64,000 bases of DNA, from positions 1 through 64,000 of the forward strand of contig CBDCWA010000004.1 of NCBI GenBank assembly GCA_965223255.1, written 5' to 3'. The notes beneath the pieces are model-generated. The model was not told the origin of the DNA and made no database searches. It saw nothing but the letters and a program-made list of their open reading frames with translations. This DNA is from CBDCWA01 sp965223255 (GTDB lineage: Bacteria; Pseudomonadota; Alphaproteobacteria; Rhizobiales; Hyphomicrobiaceae). Position numbers and translations under genes: made by a program. Positions 25,128 through 34,011 of the stretch are shown here, piece after piece. Each line of letters begins with the position of its first letter. Position 1 is the first letter of the stretch.

Positions 25128-25709
25128 ATGCTGAAATTATACTTCGCTCCTGGGGCCAGTTCGATGGCCACGCACATCGCACTCCATGAAATAGGTGTAG
25201 AATTCGAACGCGTTCCTGTTTCGCTAGCGAACAGACAACAACGCGAAGAGCAACTCCTGCATCTCAATCCTGAGGCCAAGGTACCAACCTTGTTGATTGA
25301 TGGGCGCGTCCTCTCGGAAGTCGCGGCAAACTTATACTACCTCGCGCGCCGGTATCCGGATGCCGGGCTGTGGCCGGCTCAAGATATTGAGGCAGAAGCG
25401 CAGATCATTTCCTGGATGTCGTTCACGGCATCGACACTCCATGGCTCCCGCGCGAAAGGAGCCGATCATGTCCTAAAGGTTTTTGACATTGCAAACAGAC
25501 GGCTTGGATCAAATGACTGGGCGGTTGGTCAATACTCGGTTGCGGACATCCATCTGTTCCGCCTCTATTGGCGCATAAAGAACTGGCTCGATTTGCCGCC
25601 AACAAAGTTTCCAGCACTCCAATCGCACCACGACAGGATGATGTCGCGACCGGCGGTGCAGGAAACACTGCGTATTGAGTCTGAGGTTGGCTATGAGCTG
25701 TCCAACTAA
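25128..25709 (+). CDS. Glutathione S-transferase family protein
   Basis: 193 residues. The N-terminal thioredoxin-like domain has MLKLYFAPGASSMATHIALHEIG with the SS/A activation site, the KVPTLL cis-proline turn, and VLSEVAANLYYLARRYP. The C-terminal helical domain has the GxxxSVADIHLFR N-capping motif as VGQYSVADIHLFR. It probably conjugates or isomerises electrophiles using glutathione in the cytoplasm; some such enzymes isomerise ring-cleavage products. AGGTGG precedes the ATG. It stands alone between intergenic stretches. Confidence 0.9.
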   Translation: MLKLYFAPGASSMATHIALHEIGVEFERVPVSLANRQQREEQLLHLNPEAKVPTLLIDGRVLSEVAANLYYLARRYPDAGLWPAQDIEAEAQIISWMSFTASTLHGSRAKGADHVLKVFDIANRRLGSNDWAVGQYSVADIHLFRLYWRIKNWLDLPPTKFPALQSHHDRMMSRPAVQETLRIESEVGYELSN

Positions 25710-26225
25710 TTGGCTTGATAGTTATTAGCTTGGGATTTGAGGCTCAGCAACCGGAGGCATGTCGGTATCGCGCGATGATTTCCCGCGTACCACTGGTAAT
25801 GGCCATCACTCAGGTCTGAGCCAAGGTCAGCGTTTTTATCTGGCCCATCTTTGTGGATGGTTCGGAAAGAACCAGTTGACTGCCTCTCCAAGTCATTCGG
25901 GATGATAGTCCTGGCAGCTGGCCAATGGCCGCGAGAAGCCAATAACGCCATAAGTTGATCGCGGACGATCAGACGGCGTGTGCTTTCTGTACATACCGAG
26001 TCGGTTGTCGTTCTGCGAAAATCGCTGCGGCGCATCAGACTGGTGGTGAATTTCCGCTGACCTGAGACTCTTTTCTCATCCACTCATTGTGAGAGTCCTA
26101 GGTTGAAGTCTTGCCCCAGTCGCGCTGTTTGCGGCAAGGATCGCTGGTCATGTACCTTCACACTGTTAGTGTTACATAAGTGTACTTTTTTGCGATCGGA
26201 GAATCTAATAGTTCCCGTAGGTGTC
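25710..26225. other. Intergenic stretch, possible decayed coding sequence
   Basis: A minus-strand frame of 125 codons (25706-26083) has plausible composition in places but no ribosome site, no family I recognise and a poor start, so I do not call it. The right end holds the promoter of the 26226 gene. Confidence 0.35.
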
Positions 26226-27059
26226 ATGGTGTTCCGCATGGGGCTCGCTACAATGCGCACGGTCCGATTGATACTCGGGTTAATCGTTCTATCTTTTCTA
26301 TTGGTGTCGGGAGGCGCTAGTGGGATTGCACTTGCTGGCGATGTTGATGGCGGCGATGGCCTAGGCATCTCCAATTTCAATGGTCGGGCGTACATCGTCG
26401 GCGGATGGCTGGATGATTCGGTCAATGGTACTGGGATGGCTGCTGTGGGCGGCTCACTCGCAGCCCCAATCGGTCGGTACTTTGGGGTTCAGGGCGATAC
26501 CGCATTGGCTTTTTCCCATGGCGAGTTTGGGGGAGGCGTCGCTGGCCATGTTTTTTGGCGTGATCCTTCGGCAGGCCTTTTTGGAATATACGGTCAGTGG
26601 GTTGCTCGGCATCAGCCAAACTGGAAAACGTGGCGGGGCGGCTTAGAGGCACATTCGTATCTGGGAGATTGGGATCTTAGAGCCATCGTTGGCTTCGAGG
26701 AACCAGTACTTCCTGCTGGGTACGCCAGTCACGATGATATTTTCGCGATCGCCGATGCCGGCTATTATTTTTCAGACAATGTTCAGTTGTCGATTGGCTA
26801 CCGATACCTGAATGGATTCAACATCAGCGCTGTGGACTTTAAGTTGCTGTTGCCGGACGCAAGCCGATCAAAGGATCTTCTGCTGACGCTGTCCGGCCGG
26901 ATTGGAGAATTTGGCTACGCAGCAGCGTGGCTTGACCTCACCATGCTTATTGGTGCACCTCAGATATCATTGCGCGATCACTATCGCAAATATTCAGCGA
27001 TGGACACTGAAAAAGAAAACATTTTTCAAGTCGACATCCAAAGAGCATATGGACGATGA
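26226..27059 (+). CDS. Probable exported outer-membrane beta-barrel protein
   Basis: 277 residues from the ATG at 26226 (AGGTG seven bases upstream); the frame is open to 26103 but earlier residues precede the signal peptide. A hydrophobic segment (RLILGLIVLSFLLVSGG) ends near ALAGD. The mature part is rich in alternating aromatic and glycine residues, with repeated strand-like runs such as AAPIGRYFGVQGDTALAF, WDLRAIVGFEEP, AIADAGYYFSDNVQLSIGYRYL. This is the pattern of a small outer-membrane barrel. No family is recognised with certainty. It stands alone. Confidence 0.6.
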   Translation: MVFRMGLATMRTVRLILGLIVLSFLLVSGGASGIALAGDVDGGDGLGISNFNGRAYIVGGWLDDSVNGTGMAAVGGSLAAPIGRYFGVQGDTALAFSHGEFGGGVAGHVFWRDPSAGLFGIYGQWVARHQPNWKTWRGGLEAHSYLGDWDLRAIVGFEEPVLPAGYASHDDIFAIADAGYYFSDNVQLSIGYRYLNGFNISAVDFKLLLPDASRSKDLLLTLSGRIGEFGYAAAWLDLTMLIGAPQISLRDHYRKYSAMDTEKENIFQVDIQRAYGR

Positions 27060-27380
27060 CTGAGATCCGCCTGTTTCCTTATAGTCCTTCTGGCAAAGGG
27101 AAAAAGATGGACTCGGGTGCAAAACCACCAGAGCGGCACATTGCAACGTAACGGGCAGAATGTTGCGGCGCACATACTGAAGGCATCAGAACCGGGCTTC
27201 AATGCAACACGATTGTTGCGCACCGGCACGGCGGCAGAAGTTGATCATTTCCAACCTGTCGCAGTCCTACAAACCCACGAAACTTCTGTCGACGATTGCA
27301 GACGAAAACCCGGCCTGGCGGACAAGATAAACAATCCGTCTCCATTGAGGGGGCAGACCAAACGACCCCAGGCGGACCTG
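27060..27380. other. Intergenic stretch
   Basis: About 320 bp without a supportable gene. The overlapping frames are low in protein-like composition. The 3' end of the TcuA-like gene lies on the right. Confidence 0.45.
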
Positions 27381-28868
27381 TCACCGCGCCGCCGAGCTGG
27401 CAAACTGAGCGGCCTGGCGGCCAGCAATCCTGCCGAAAACCGCGGAGGACATTAGACCGCTGGCGCCGGGGTAGTTGAAATAGAAGATGCCGCCGATCAT
27501 CTCACCGGCCGCATATAGCCCGGGTAAAGCGTTGTCCTCGATGTCCAAAACGCGCGTTGTTGGATCGATCTTTACGCCGCCAAACGTGAACGTTATGCCG
27601 CAGCCGACTGCATATGCGACGAATGGAGGCTGTTCGAGCGCGGTCGCCCAGTTCGTCTTGTTGAGGGCAAGGCCGTTCGTGCGTCGTCCGTCCTTGAGGT
27701 TAGGATTGAACGGCACATCTCGCGTTATGGCCGCATTGTATTCTGCGACGGTTGCTAGAAATTGTTCCGCATTCACATCCTCCATACGCTTGACGAGGTC
27801 AGCAAGCGAATCGGCCCGAACGCGCGTGGCTTTGCCCAGTCCATATTCATCGCGCAGTAGGTGTTGTGTTTGCTGATCGAAAACCTGCCAAGCATAGCCG
27901 CCTGGTTGCTGGAGTATGATCCGGCCATATTTCGCATAGGTGAAGTTGCGGAAATCTTCGCCCTCATCAAGAAACCGCTGACCGTCAGCATTGACCACGA
28001 TGCCGAACGGGTAGCTGTGGCGGAAGCCGTGGTGGCGTGTATCCACGCTGCCAAAATCCCCAGCATTGCGCTCCCAGGCACAAGAATGGCAGCCCGACCA
28101 TTGGCCGTAGGGCTGCGCACCGACATCGAGCGCCATGCGAATTCCGTCGCCTGTGTTGTAGCGCGTACCCCGCACCTTCGCCATCTCCCAGCCCGGCCCG
28201 AGGTAGCGCGTGCGCCATTCACGATTGGCCTCAAAGCCACCGCTGGCAAGAACAACAGCGCGGGCGTGGATCGTTTCGCAAATACCCTCGGTCTCAATCT
28301 CGACGCCGGCGATCCTCTGCTTGGCACGCGCTAGCTTTAGGGCGCGCGCACCATAACGGACCTCGATGCCGGTCGCCTCCGCGGCCTTGAAGTGAGCGTC
28401 CATCAGGCCTTCACCACCACCATTTGCATAGATGACGGAGCCGCCAAAGAACTTGAACCGACCGTCTATCTTGTAGGCCTGGCGACCGTAGTTGGGTAGG
28501 AATCTAACCCCGTGGCCGGCCAGCCAACGCACCGTGTCTGCGCTGTTGTGAACAAGGACCTCCGCCAAATCCGGATCGATGCAATATTGCGTGATGCGGC
28601 CCAGGTCGTCGAAGTAGCTCTCGGGGCTGTACGCTCCGAAGTCCGAGGCGGCGATCTCCGCATCGGTTAGATCGGGCACGACGGCCTTGATGTCTTCGGC
28701 GCCATGATAGACCATGCGGAATGTGCCATTGGCGAAAGCAGTATTGCCGCCCCGCTTGTCGCGTGGCGCGCGTTCCAGCACCAGCACTGTCGCCCCCTGT
28801 TCACGGGCCGAATGGGCCGCACTCATGCCGGCGCCGCCGCCGCCCACCACGACCACATCATAATTCAT
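27381..28868 (-). CDS. FAD-dependent dehydrogenase, tricarballylate dehydrogenase (TcuA)-like
   Basis: 495 residues. The FAD-binding GGGGAGMSAA motif starts near residue 9, and RGGNTAFANGTFR follows the ERAP segment as in TcuA and fumarate-reductase flavoproteins. GGFEANREWR, MYGQ-like substrate segments and the C-terminal PGLYAAGEMIGGIFYFNYPGASGLMSSAVFGRIAG complete the FAD_binding_2 fold. TcuA oxidises tricarballylate to cis-aconitate. A carboxylate substrate would suit the TTT transporters upstream. GGAGGTCCGTCG precedes the ATG. No TcuB partner gene is adjacent, so the electron acceptor is unknown. Confidence 0.85.
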   Translation of the reverse strand: MNYDVVVVGGGGAGMSAAHSAREQGATVLVLERAPRDKRGGNTAFANGTFRMVYHGAEDIKAVVPDLTDAEIAASDFGAYSPESYFDDLGRITQYCIDPDLAEVLVHNSADTVRWLAGHGVRFLPNYGRQAYKIDGRFKFFGGSVIYANGGGEGLMDAHFKAAEATGIEVRYGARALKLARAKQRIAGVEIETEGICETIHARAVVLASGGFEANREWRTRYLGPGWEMAKVRGTRYNTGDGIRMALDVGAQPYGQWSGCHSCAWERNAGDFGSVDTRHHGFRHSYPFGIVVNADGQRFLDEGEDFRNFTYAKYGRIILQQPGGYAWQVFDQQTQHLLRDEYGLGKATRVRADSLADLVKRMEDVNAEQFLATVAEYNAAITRDVPFNPNLKDGRRTNGLALNKTNWATALEQPPFVAYAVGCGITFTFGGVKIDPTTRVLDIEDNALPGLYAAGEMIGGIFYFNYPGASGLMSSAVFGRIAGRQAAQFASSAAR

Positions 28869-29107
28869 CGACGGACCTCCAACTGGATTGCGCGCTTATG
28901 CTTTTTATTTTTATCAGTCCAAGATCCATGGCGCCAGCCGTCGGCCTATTGAGCCGAAAAGGTTCAACCTCCCAGCAACATGAAACATTGCACAGTTCTA
29001 ATCAGAGCAGAATGACGGAAGATGAAATCAATTTGGCCTTCGACCGCCTTGAAGAGCATTTTGCAGAATGAGAGTTCCCGGTCACCGACCGGCGGCCGAT
29101 GTTGTTG

Positions 29108-29836
29108 CTAGTTTATAACTGCGGTGAGAATCGCAAGCCCGGAAAAGCCAAGGGTGAATGCGAGCGTCGATATCCAACGCGGCGGTTCAGGTTCATCGCC
29201 TTGTGGAATGACGTCTTCGATGGTGGCAAGCAACAACAGACCTACAAAAAATGTCAACACCATGTTTTGGACTAAAGGGCTTCCTCCCCTCAATACAAGA
29301 AACGCAGCCCCAGCGCTCAAAAGCGCGGGGATAACAAGGGCGAGCGACAACAAAAAGCGCCGGCGCCACGGCATGCCGTCATCACGAAAGTTAGAGGTTG
29401 CCGCGAAACCACCCGGCAGATTAGCGATCGATTGCGTCGCGGCGAGTAGAAAACCAACTTGACTGCCAACTGCCGAACCCGCACCTATCATCAAGCCATC
29501 ACTCGTGAGGTCCGTGGCAATGGCCAGATATACCATCCAGGCGCCCGTCTGCCCTTTTCCCGGTCGATGGCTGGAGCCACCCCAAGCATATGCGATCAGC
29601 ACGTAGCAAAACGCGCCCGCAACAAAAGCAAGGACGATTAACCCGAGCGGTGTAACGTCAAGGATGCGCGGCATCAATTCTAAGCTGACAAGGGCAATTG
29701 CAACGCCGGCAGTCGCATGAAGCGATGCTCCGATGAGCCACTTTGGCGTGCGCATGCACTCCGCCAAGAGGCTGCCGATCAGAATTCCCGAAGCCGGCAG
29801 CAGCGAAAATACCAGGACTTCCAAAAGTTGCCGCAT
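29108..29836 (-). CDS. ZIP-like metal/divalent cation transporter
   Basis: 242 residues from the ATG at 29836 (GGACGACGAAAG upstream); a GTG at 29866 would add ten residues. About seven to eight hydrophobic helices. A helix with ATDLTSDGLMIGAG corresponds to the ZIP helix IV motif, and QSIANLPGGFAAT to helix V, though the first metal histidine of the ZIP motif is replaced. The variable loop lacks the usual histidine run. It probably moves a divalent metal across the inner membrane, but substituted ligands make the substrate uncertain. Confidence 0.65.
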   Translation of the reverse strand: MRQLLEVLVFSLLPASGILIGSLLAECMRTPKWLIGASLHATAGVAIALVSLELMPRILDVTPLGLIVLAFVAGAFCYVLIAYAWGGSSHRPGKGQTGAWMVYLAIATDLTSDGLMIGAGSAVGSQVGFLLAATQSIANLPGGFAATSNFRDDGMPWRRRFLLSLALVIPALLSAGAAFLVLRGGSPLVQNMVLTFFVGLLLLATIEDVIPQGDEPEPPRWISTLAFTLGFSGLAILTAVIN

Positions 29837-30082
29837 CTTTCGTCGTCCATTTTGTGCCAATTCCACCCATATGGTGGATTTGCCTGCCGACGGTTCTACT
29901 AGAACTCACTCAACAAAAGAGATGCCATTCAGTTCGACCGAAACGAGTGTAAGCGGATCACCATCTCAACGCAGTGGCATCCTTAGCCACCTATTAAACA
30001 TTTCACAGCACCGATAGTAATCCAAGACTATTCACCATTAATTCTCATACAAGGCAAAGTCGAATTAGCGAAGGAGAGGCGA

Positions 30083-30220
30083 ATGAGGCTATTGATCATG
30101 GGCGTCGCGCTGCAGTCGTCAATGCCGGCGCTTAAGCAATGCGAGACCTCTGCAGTGAACATGGCATGGGGCAGTCCCAATTTCAGCAAGGCAGCTTGGT
30201 ATGTCCATACGCATACGTAA
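30083..30220 (+). CDS. Hypothetical 45-residue protein with strong ribosome site
   Basis: ATG at 30083 is preceded by AAGGAGAGG at good spacing, the best ribosome site in this stretch. The peptide begins MRLLIMGVALQSSMPALK, hydrophobic and possibly exported, and ends at TAA 30218-30220. No family is recognised. It overlaps minus-strand frames (30028-30522) that lack ribosome sites. Confidence 0.35.
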   Translation: MRLLIMGVALQSSMPALKQCETSAVNMAWGSPNFSKAAWYVHTHT

Positions 30221-30584
30221 GCGCAACAAATTGATACACTCGCTAGCGACTTCCAGCCAACCCAACCGAACATAAAATGCCCAACCTGGCTCTTGCGTCT
30301 TAATTGTGACTGTGAGGCTCGAACACTCAAGATATCCGAAGATATCGATGTAGGTCTGATCCCCATCAAAGCGACACTCGTGGCCGCGCGGTTCAAGAGC
30401 CTGGTCGAATACAGCAACGCCCATGAATTGACTGTTATTGCGGAGGTGGCGTGAGGGCTGTGCAAATAGGACAGGTCGCGCCAATTCGTGATCGGCAACT
30501 GACATAGCTCAAGATCATTCACCTCTGGTTGGCCGTAATCTGGGTCAACATTCGCAAGACGACTGATAGGAAGTAGAGGCGGAA
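30221..30584. other. Stretch with possible decayed GNAT-like sequence on minus strand
   Basis: A minus-strand frame (30119-30505) contains KTQEPGWAFYVRLGWLEV, which resembles the last conserved motif of GNAT acetyltransferases, but the start and the acetyl-CoA motif are not evident and there is no ribosome site. I take it as possible decay and do not call a gene. Confidence 0.25.
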
Positions 30585-30767
30585 ATGGATACCATACAGA
30601 ATGTCATTTTTCTCGTTATTGCCACGACCGGTTTCTGGGCGCTCGTTGCTTTGCAGCGCCGGATTTCGCTCCTTGAGCATGAGGTACGTTGGCTAAGACA
30701 AGAATTGGAAACGCTGAAGCCCACGGAAGTCGTCTCAGAGTTCGATCCAAAACCGCGCGCACAATAG
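30585..30767 (+). CDS. Small membrane-anchored coiled-coil protein
   Basis: 60 residues. One N-terminal transmembrane helix (VIFLVIATTGFWALVAL) is followed by a charged heptad-like helix (RRISLLEHEVRWLRQELETL) and a short polar tail. AGGAAG and GAGGCGG precede the ATG. The layout suits a small inner-membrane protein whose cytoplasmic helix binds a partner. No family recognised. Confidence 0.55.
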   Translation: MDTIQNVIFLVIATTGFWALVALQRRISLLEHEVRWLRQELETLKPTEVVSEFDPKPRAQ

Positions 30768-30861
30768 TTGACGGCTGGACAATCGAATCTAAACTCTTTC
30801 CACACGCGCGCCGGTATCAACGAAATATTCTAGCCTCGGTCAACTGGCGTCACGGCTTGAG

Positions 30862-32091
30862 TTATTCCAAGGCCGTTGCGCGGATGGCTTCCAGCGCCTC
30901 GTCAATGTCACCGACGGTATGATCCGCGCAGATCTGGAAGCGAATTTCTTCGTCCCCCTTTGGCACCACAGGATAGCCAAGCCCCGTAGCAAGAACGCCG
31001 CGCTCGAACAAGCCTGCGACGATCTTCTGCGTGCGCGGCGTATCGCGCACCATTAGAGGCGCGACGGGATGCGGGCCCGCGATGGTCTCAAGATTGAGAT
31101 CGACCAGGCCCTGTGTAAACCGGCTTGTCATGGTCTGCAGATGCTTCAGCAATTTGGTTCCGCGGGGACTGTCGAGGATATCCAGGGCTTTTGTTGCGGC
31201 AGCTGCTTCACCTGGAGTAATCGGATTGGAATAGATGTAGAACGGTGAGGTTTCTCGCAGAAAATTGATAATTGTGGTGTTGGCCACAACGTAACCGCCA
31301 TTTACTCCAAGTGCTTTGCCAAGCGTTGACACTAGAATATCAGCAGGATCGCTTTGCGTGACCTCCTCTGTGCCCCGACCCGTTGAACCAAATGAACCAA
31401 TGCCGTGGGAATCGTCGACAACCACGATTACCCCTTCACGGTATTCAGCATCGTATTGGCGGGCCAGTGCCATAATCTCTCGAAGAGGCGCATAATCACC
31501 TCTCATGCTGAATACGCCATCAGTGACAACAAGTGCGCGTTCGCATGTCAGATGTGCTTCTGAAAGATGTTGCTCGAGTTCAGACAGGTTCAAGTGGGCA
31601 TAAATATATTTGGCTTTCGGTTTAGCAAGACGCGTTGCATTAATGATGCAATTGTGGTTCAGGGCATCGCTGATGACCGCGGTTTGAGGCGTGATAAGAC
31701 CGGGCAGCAGCCCCATGACCGCGGCGTAAGCCGAGCTGAAGATCATAGCGGCTTCGCGTCCGTGAAATACTGCAAGGCGTTGCTCTAGCATCCTATGGGG
31801 GGTCCAGGTGCCACTGATGAAGCGCACCGCACCTGGTCCGGTGCCAAATGTCCGGACCGCCTCCTCTTCGGCGCTGATCATTTCCGCGTCAAAGGACAAA
31901 CCTAAATAAGCGTTTGCGTTCATGCGGAGAAACTGCTTCTCGCCATAGCCCTCGAGCAGGAAGCGTGGCCCTTTGCCCCCCTGTGGCGGGACCACGCTGC
32001 AAATCACCCGCTCTTCGCCTTTCGTGGAGCCAGCCGCATTGAGTTCGGCCAGGCGCTGAGCTATTAGCTCCGTTAACTTCTCATGTGGCAT
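30862..32091 (-). CDS. Alpha-oxoamine synthase family PLP enzyme (glycine C-acetyltransferase-like)
   Basis: 409 residues from the ATG at 32091, ten bases after GGGAGG. PLP motifs: SDALNHNCII, DGVFSMRGDYAPL, VVVDDSHGIGSFG with the cofactor aspartate, and STLGKALGVNGGYV with the Schiff-base lysine. The family includes 2-amino-3-ketobutyrate CoA ligase (Kbl) and 8-amino-7-oxononanoate synthase. The upstream gene in the same operon is an epimerase-type threonine dehydrogenase, which strongly favours the Kbl role: cleaving 2-amino-3-ketobutyrate with CoA to glycine and acetyl-CoA. Confidence 0.87.
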   Translation of the reverse strand: MPHEKLTELIAQRLAELNAAGSTKGEERVICSVVPPQGGKGPRFLLEGYGEKQFLRMNANAYLGLSFDAEMISAEEEAVRTFGTGPGAVRFISGTWTPHRMLEQRLAVFHGREAAMIFSSAYAAVMGLLPGLITPQTAVISDALNHNCIINATRLAKPKAKYIYAHLNLSELEQHLSEAHLTCERALVVTDGVFSMRGDYAPLREIMALARQYDAEYREGVIVVVDDSHGIGSFGSTGRGTEEVTQSDPADILVSTLGKALGVNGGYVVANTTIINFLRETSPFYIYSNPITPGEAAAATKALDILDSPRGTKLLKHLQTMTSRFTQGLVDLNLETIAGPHPVAPLMVRDTPRTQKIVAGLFERGVLATGLGYPVVPKGDEEIRFQICADHTVGDIDEALEAIRATALE

Positions 32092-32118
32092 GGCCGGCAA
32101 GCCTCCCGTTGCAAACTA

Positions 32119-33105
32119 TTATGCTTTGGCTGGTGTCACGGTCGTCTTCAATCTATCGATCATGTCGTCACACATGGCCTGAAGCGTAAATTGTGGTTCC
32201 CATCCCCACTCTTCGCGTGCTGCCGAGTCGTCTATAGATCTTGGCCAGGAATCGGCAATTGCCTGACGCACCGGATCGACCTCATAATCGATTTGGAAGT
32301 CCGGCAGGCGTTTGCGGATTGCGCTTGCGAGTTCACTTGGTGTGATGCTCATCGCGGTGACGTTGAAGGCATTCCGATTCGAAAGTTTTGCCCCGTCAGC
32401 TTCCATGAGTTCGTGCATGGCTCGAATGGCATCCGGCATGTACATCATGTCCAGTCGCGTGTCGGCGCCTAAAAAGCAAGTGTAGTGGCGATACCGCAGC
32501 GCTTGCCGAAATATCTCTATTGCATAATCCGTCGTGCCGCCGCCAGGCGGTGTCGCATGGGAGATGAGTCCCGGTAGCCGCAGGCCGCGCGTATCAACCG
32601 CAAAGCGCGATGCATAGTAGTCACACAGCAGTTCTCCCGAGACCTTGGTTAGACCGTACATCGTAGTCGGGCGCTGGACCGTGACCTGAGGGGTTCCGTC
32701 GCGCGGTGTCGACGGTCCAAAGGCGCCGATGGAACTTGGAAAGAAGACGGCACAGTCGTACTGTCTAGCCACTTCGAGAACGTTGTAAATCCCGCCCATA
32801 TTTACGGACCAGGCGACCTGCGGTCTTTCCTCAGCCACCGCCGAGAGCAGTGCCGCCAAGTGATAGATCGTTCCGATGTTATGGCGGCGAACAACTTCAA
32901 GTATTTGATGGGGCTGAGTGCAATCAACGTGTTCGAAGCGCCAACAAGAATCTGTTGCAGGTGTTCCGGACGTCGTGATGTGTTCCGACTTACCCATTCG
33001 GACGTCTGAAGCAATTATGCGTTCTGCGCCATATCGCTCACACAAAGATGGAACGAGTTCGCTGCCGATCTGCCCAAGAGCACCTGTTACGAGAATTCTC
33101 TGCAT
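32119..33105 (-). CDS. NAD-dependent epimerase/dehydratase-type L-threonine 3-dehydrogenase
   Basis: 328 residues from the ATG at 33105, preceded by GGGGAGAGG; the frame runs to 33141 without a better start. GALGQIGSEL is the Rossmann glycine motif near residue 8, followed by FPSSIGAFGP and an active-site YGLTKVSGELL (YxxxK) as in extended SDRs. The GLRLPGLISHATPPGGGTTDYA segment matches SDR-type threonine dehydrogenases of the Flavobacterium/Cupriavidus kind. It oxidises threonine to 2-amino-3-ketobutyrate for the downstream Kbl-like enzyme, 27 bp away. Confidence 0.87.
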   Translation of the reverse strand: MQRILVTGALGQIGSELVPSLCERYGAERIIASDVRMGKSEHITTSGTPATDSCWRFEHVDCTQPHQILEVVRRHNIGTIYHLAALLSAVAEERPQVAWSVNMGGIYNVLEVARQYDCAVFFPSSIGAFGPSTPRDGTPQVTVQRPTTMYGLTKVSGELLCDYYASRFAVDTRGLRLPGLISHATPPGGGTTDYAIEIFRQALRYRHYTCFLGADTRLDMMYMPDAIRAMHELMEADGAKLSNRNAFNVTAMSITPSELASAIRKRLPDFQIDYEVDPVRQAIADSWPRSIDDSAAREEWGWEPQFTLQAMCDDMIDRLKTTVTPAKA

Positions 33106-33275
33106 GTGCCTCTCCCCATTGCTGGACCCAATGTCAACCAACTGTCAGTTTTGCACGGTCCGCTTGATGGCGATCCGATCTGGACAGCCCAAGGCTACCC
33201 CATTTGGCGTGTTGGATCATTGCCGGGTTCTATACGCCTCTAGTTGAAGCTGGCGATGCAGGACCGAACGGCTTT

Positions 33276-33875
33276 TTACCAGTAAGGTGCAACCTGAAAG
33301 AACTCGTGAATATAAGCTTCAAATTCGCGCGTTATTTCGGCGTCTCCGTCGTATTCTGGACAATTGCGTAAGGCCTCCGAGACGAGATCGATGGCAATTG
33401 TGTTGGAATGTTCCTCTGCCAACTTGGCGAGCGCAATCGGTACAATGACTATTCTTGCGGTGAGACTCTCACCGGTGTCCGCGATTAGATACCTCGCGCG
33501 CCACGTTTGGGTTTCAACGATAAGTCCGTGCGTCCTGCCAAGTCGCAAGTCCCGTGCTTTGGCCGTCATCTCCTCAAGGCTGTCGCCGGTAAGCAGACCG
33601 TATCGTTGTGCGGCCGCATCCGTGCCTGATTTCAAGACGAGGCCGGCCGTGTCGCTGGTCTCTTTAACAATTATTCGCTCTTCCGGGTGTTCGACCACCA
33701 GTATACTGGAGGTGTCAATAAGCATTGTCTTCTGTCTGAAGAGACCACCTTTTTTCACCGCGAGATACGGTACGTGCCAATGCAACGGATCAAACAACAG
33801 ATCACTCACTTTGCCCTGTAATCTCTCGGCAAATACGATTGAGAATCGCCTAAGCTCTCGTGAATTCAGAAGCAT
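33276..33875 (-). CDS. PRC-barrel domain protein
   Basis: 199 residues from the ATG at 33875, which has AAGG nine bases upstream; the frame is open to 33956. The first half (LQGKVSDLLFDPLHWHVPYLAVKKG...ILV) is a PRC barrel, and a second similar strand set follows (HGLIVETQTWRARYLIADTGES), so the protein has two barrels, as in a group of alphaproteobacterial stress proteins. The C-terminal tail is acidic and aromatic. PRC barrels mediate protein or membrane-surface contacts. It is divergent from the antiporter at 34012. Confidence 0.7.
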   Translation of the reverse strand: MLLNSRELRRFSIVFAERLQGKVSDLLFDPLHWHVPYLAVKKGGLFRQKTMLIDTSSILVVEHPEERIIVKETSDTAGLVLKSGTDAAAQRYGLLTGDSLEEMTAKARDLRLGRTHGLIVETQTWRARYLIADTGESLTARIVIVPIALAKLAEEHSNTIAIDLVSEALRNCPEYDGDAEITREFEAYIHEFFQVAPYW

Positions 33876-34011
33876 AATTTTTTGCCTTACACGACTATCA
33901 CCAGACATCGATTGCCATTTTAGGACATTTGGCTCATTGCGTTGAGTCAAGAGCACCAGGTGTGACTTGCGCTAATTGAGATCGGACGATCTAAAAAATA
34001 GGGCAGGCACA

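Noticed and set aside
25706..26083. 125-codon minus-strand frame overlapping the end of the GST gene
   Set aside because: No recognisable family, no ribosome site; it overlaps the GST stop. Could be a relic but I cannot support it.
30028..30522. 164-codon minus-strand frame
   Set aside because: Composition is poor, there is no ribosome site, and it conflicts with a small plus frame with a strong site. A weak GNAT-like stretch in another frame is noted only as possible decay.
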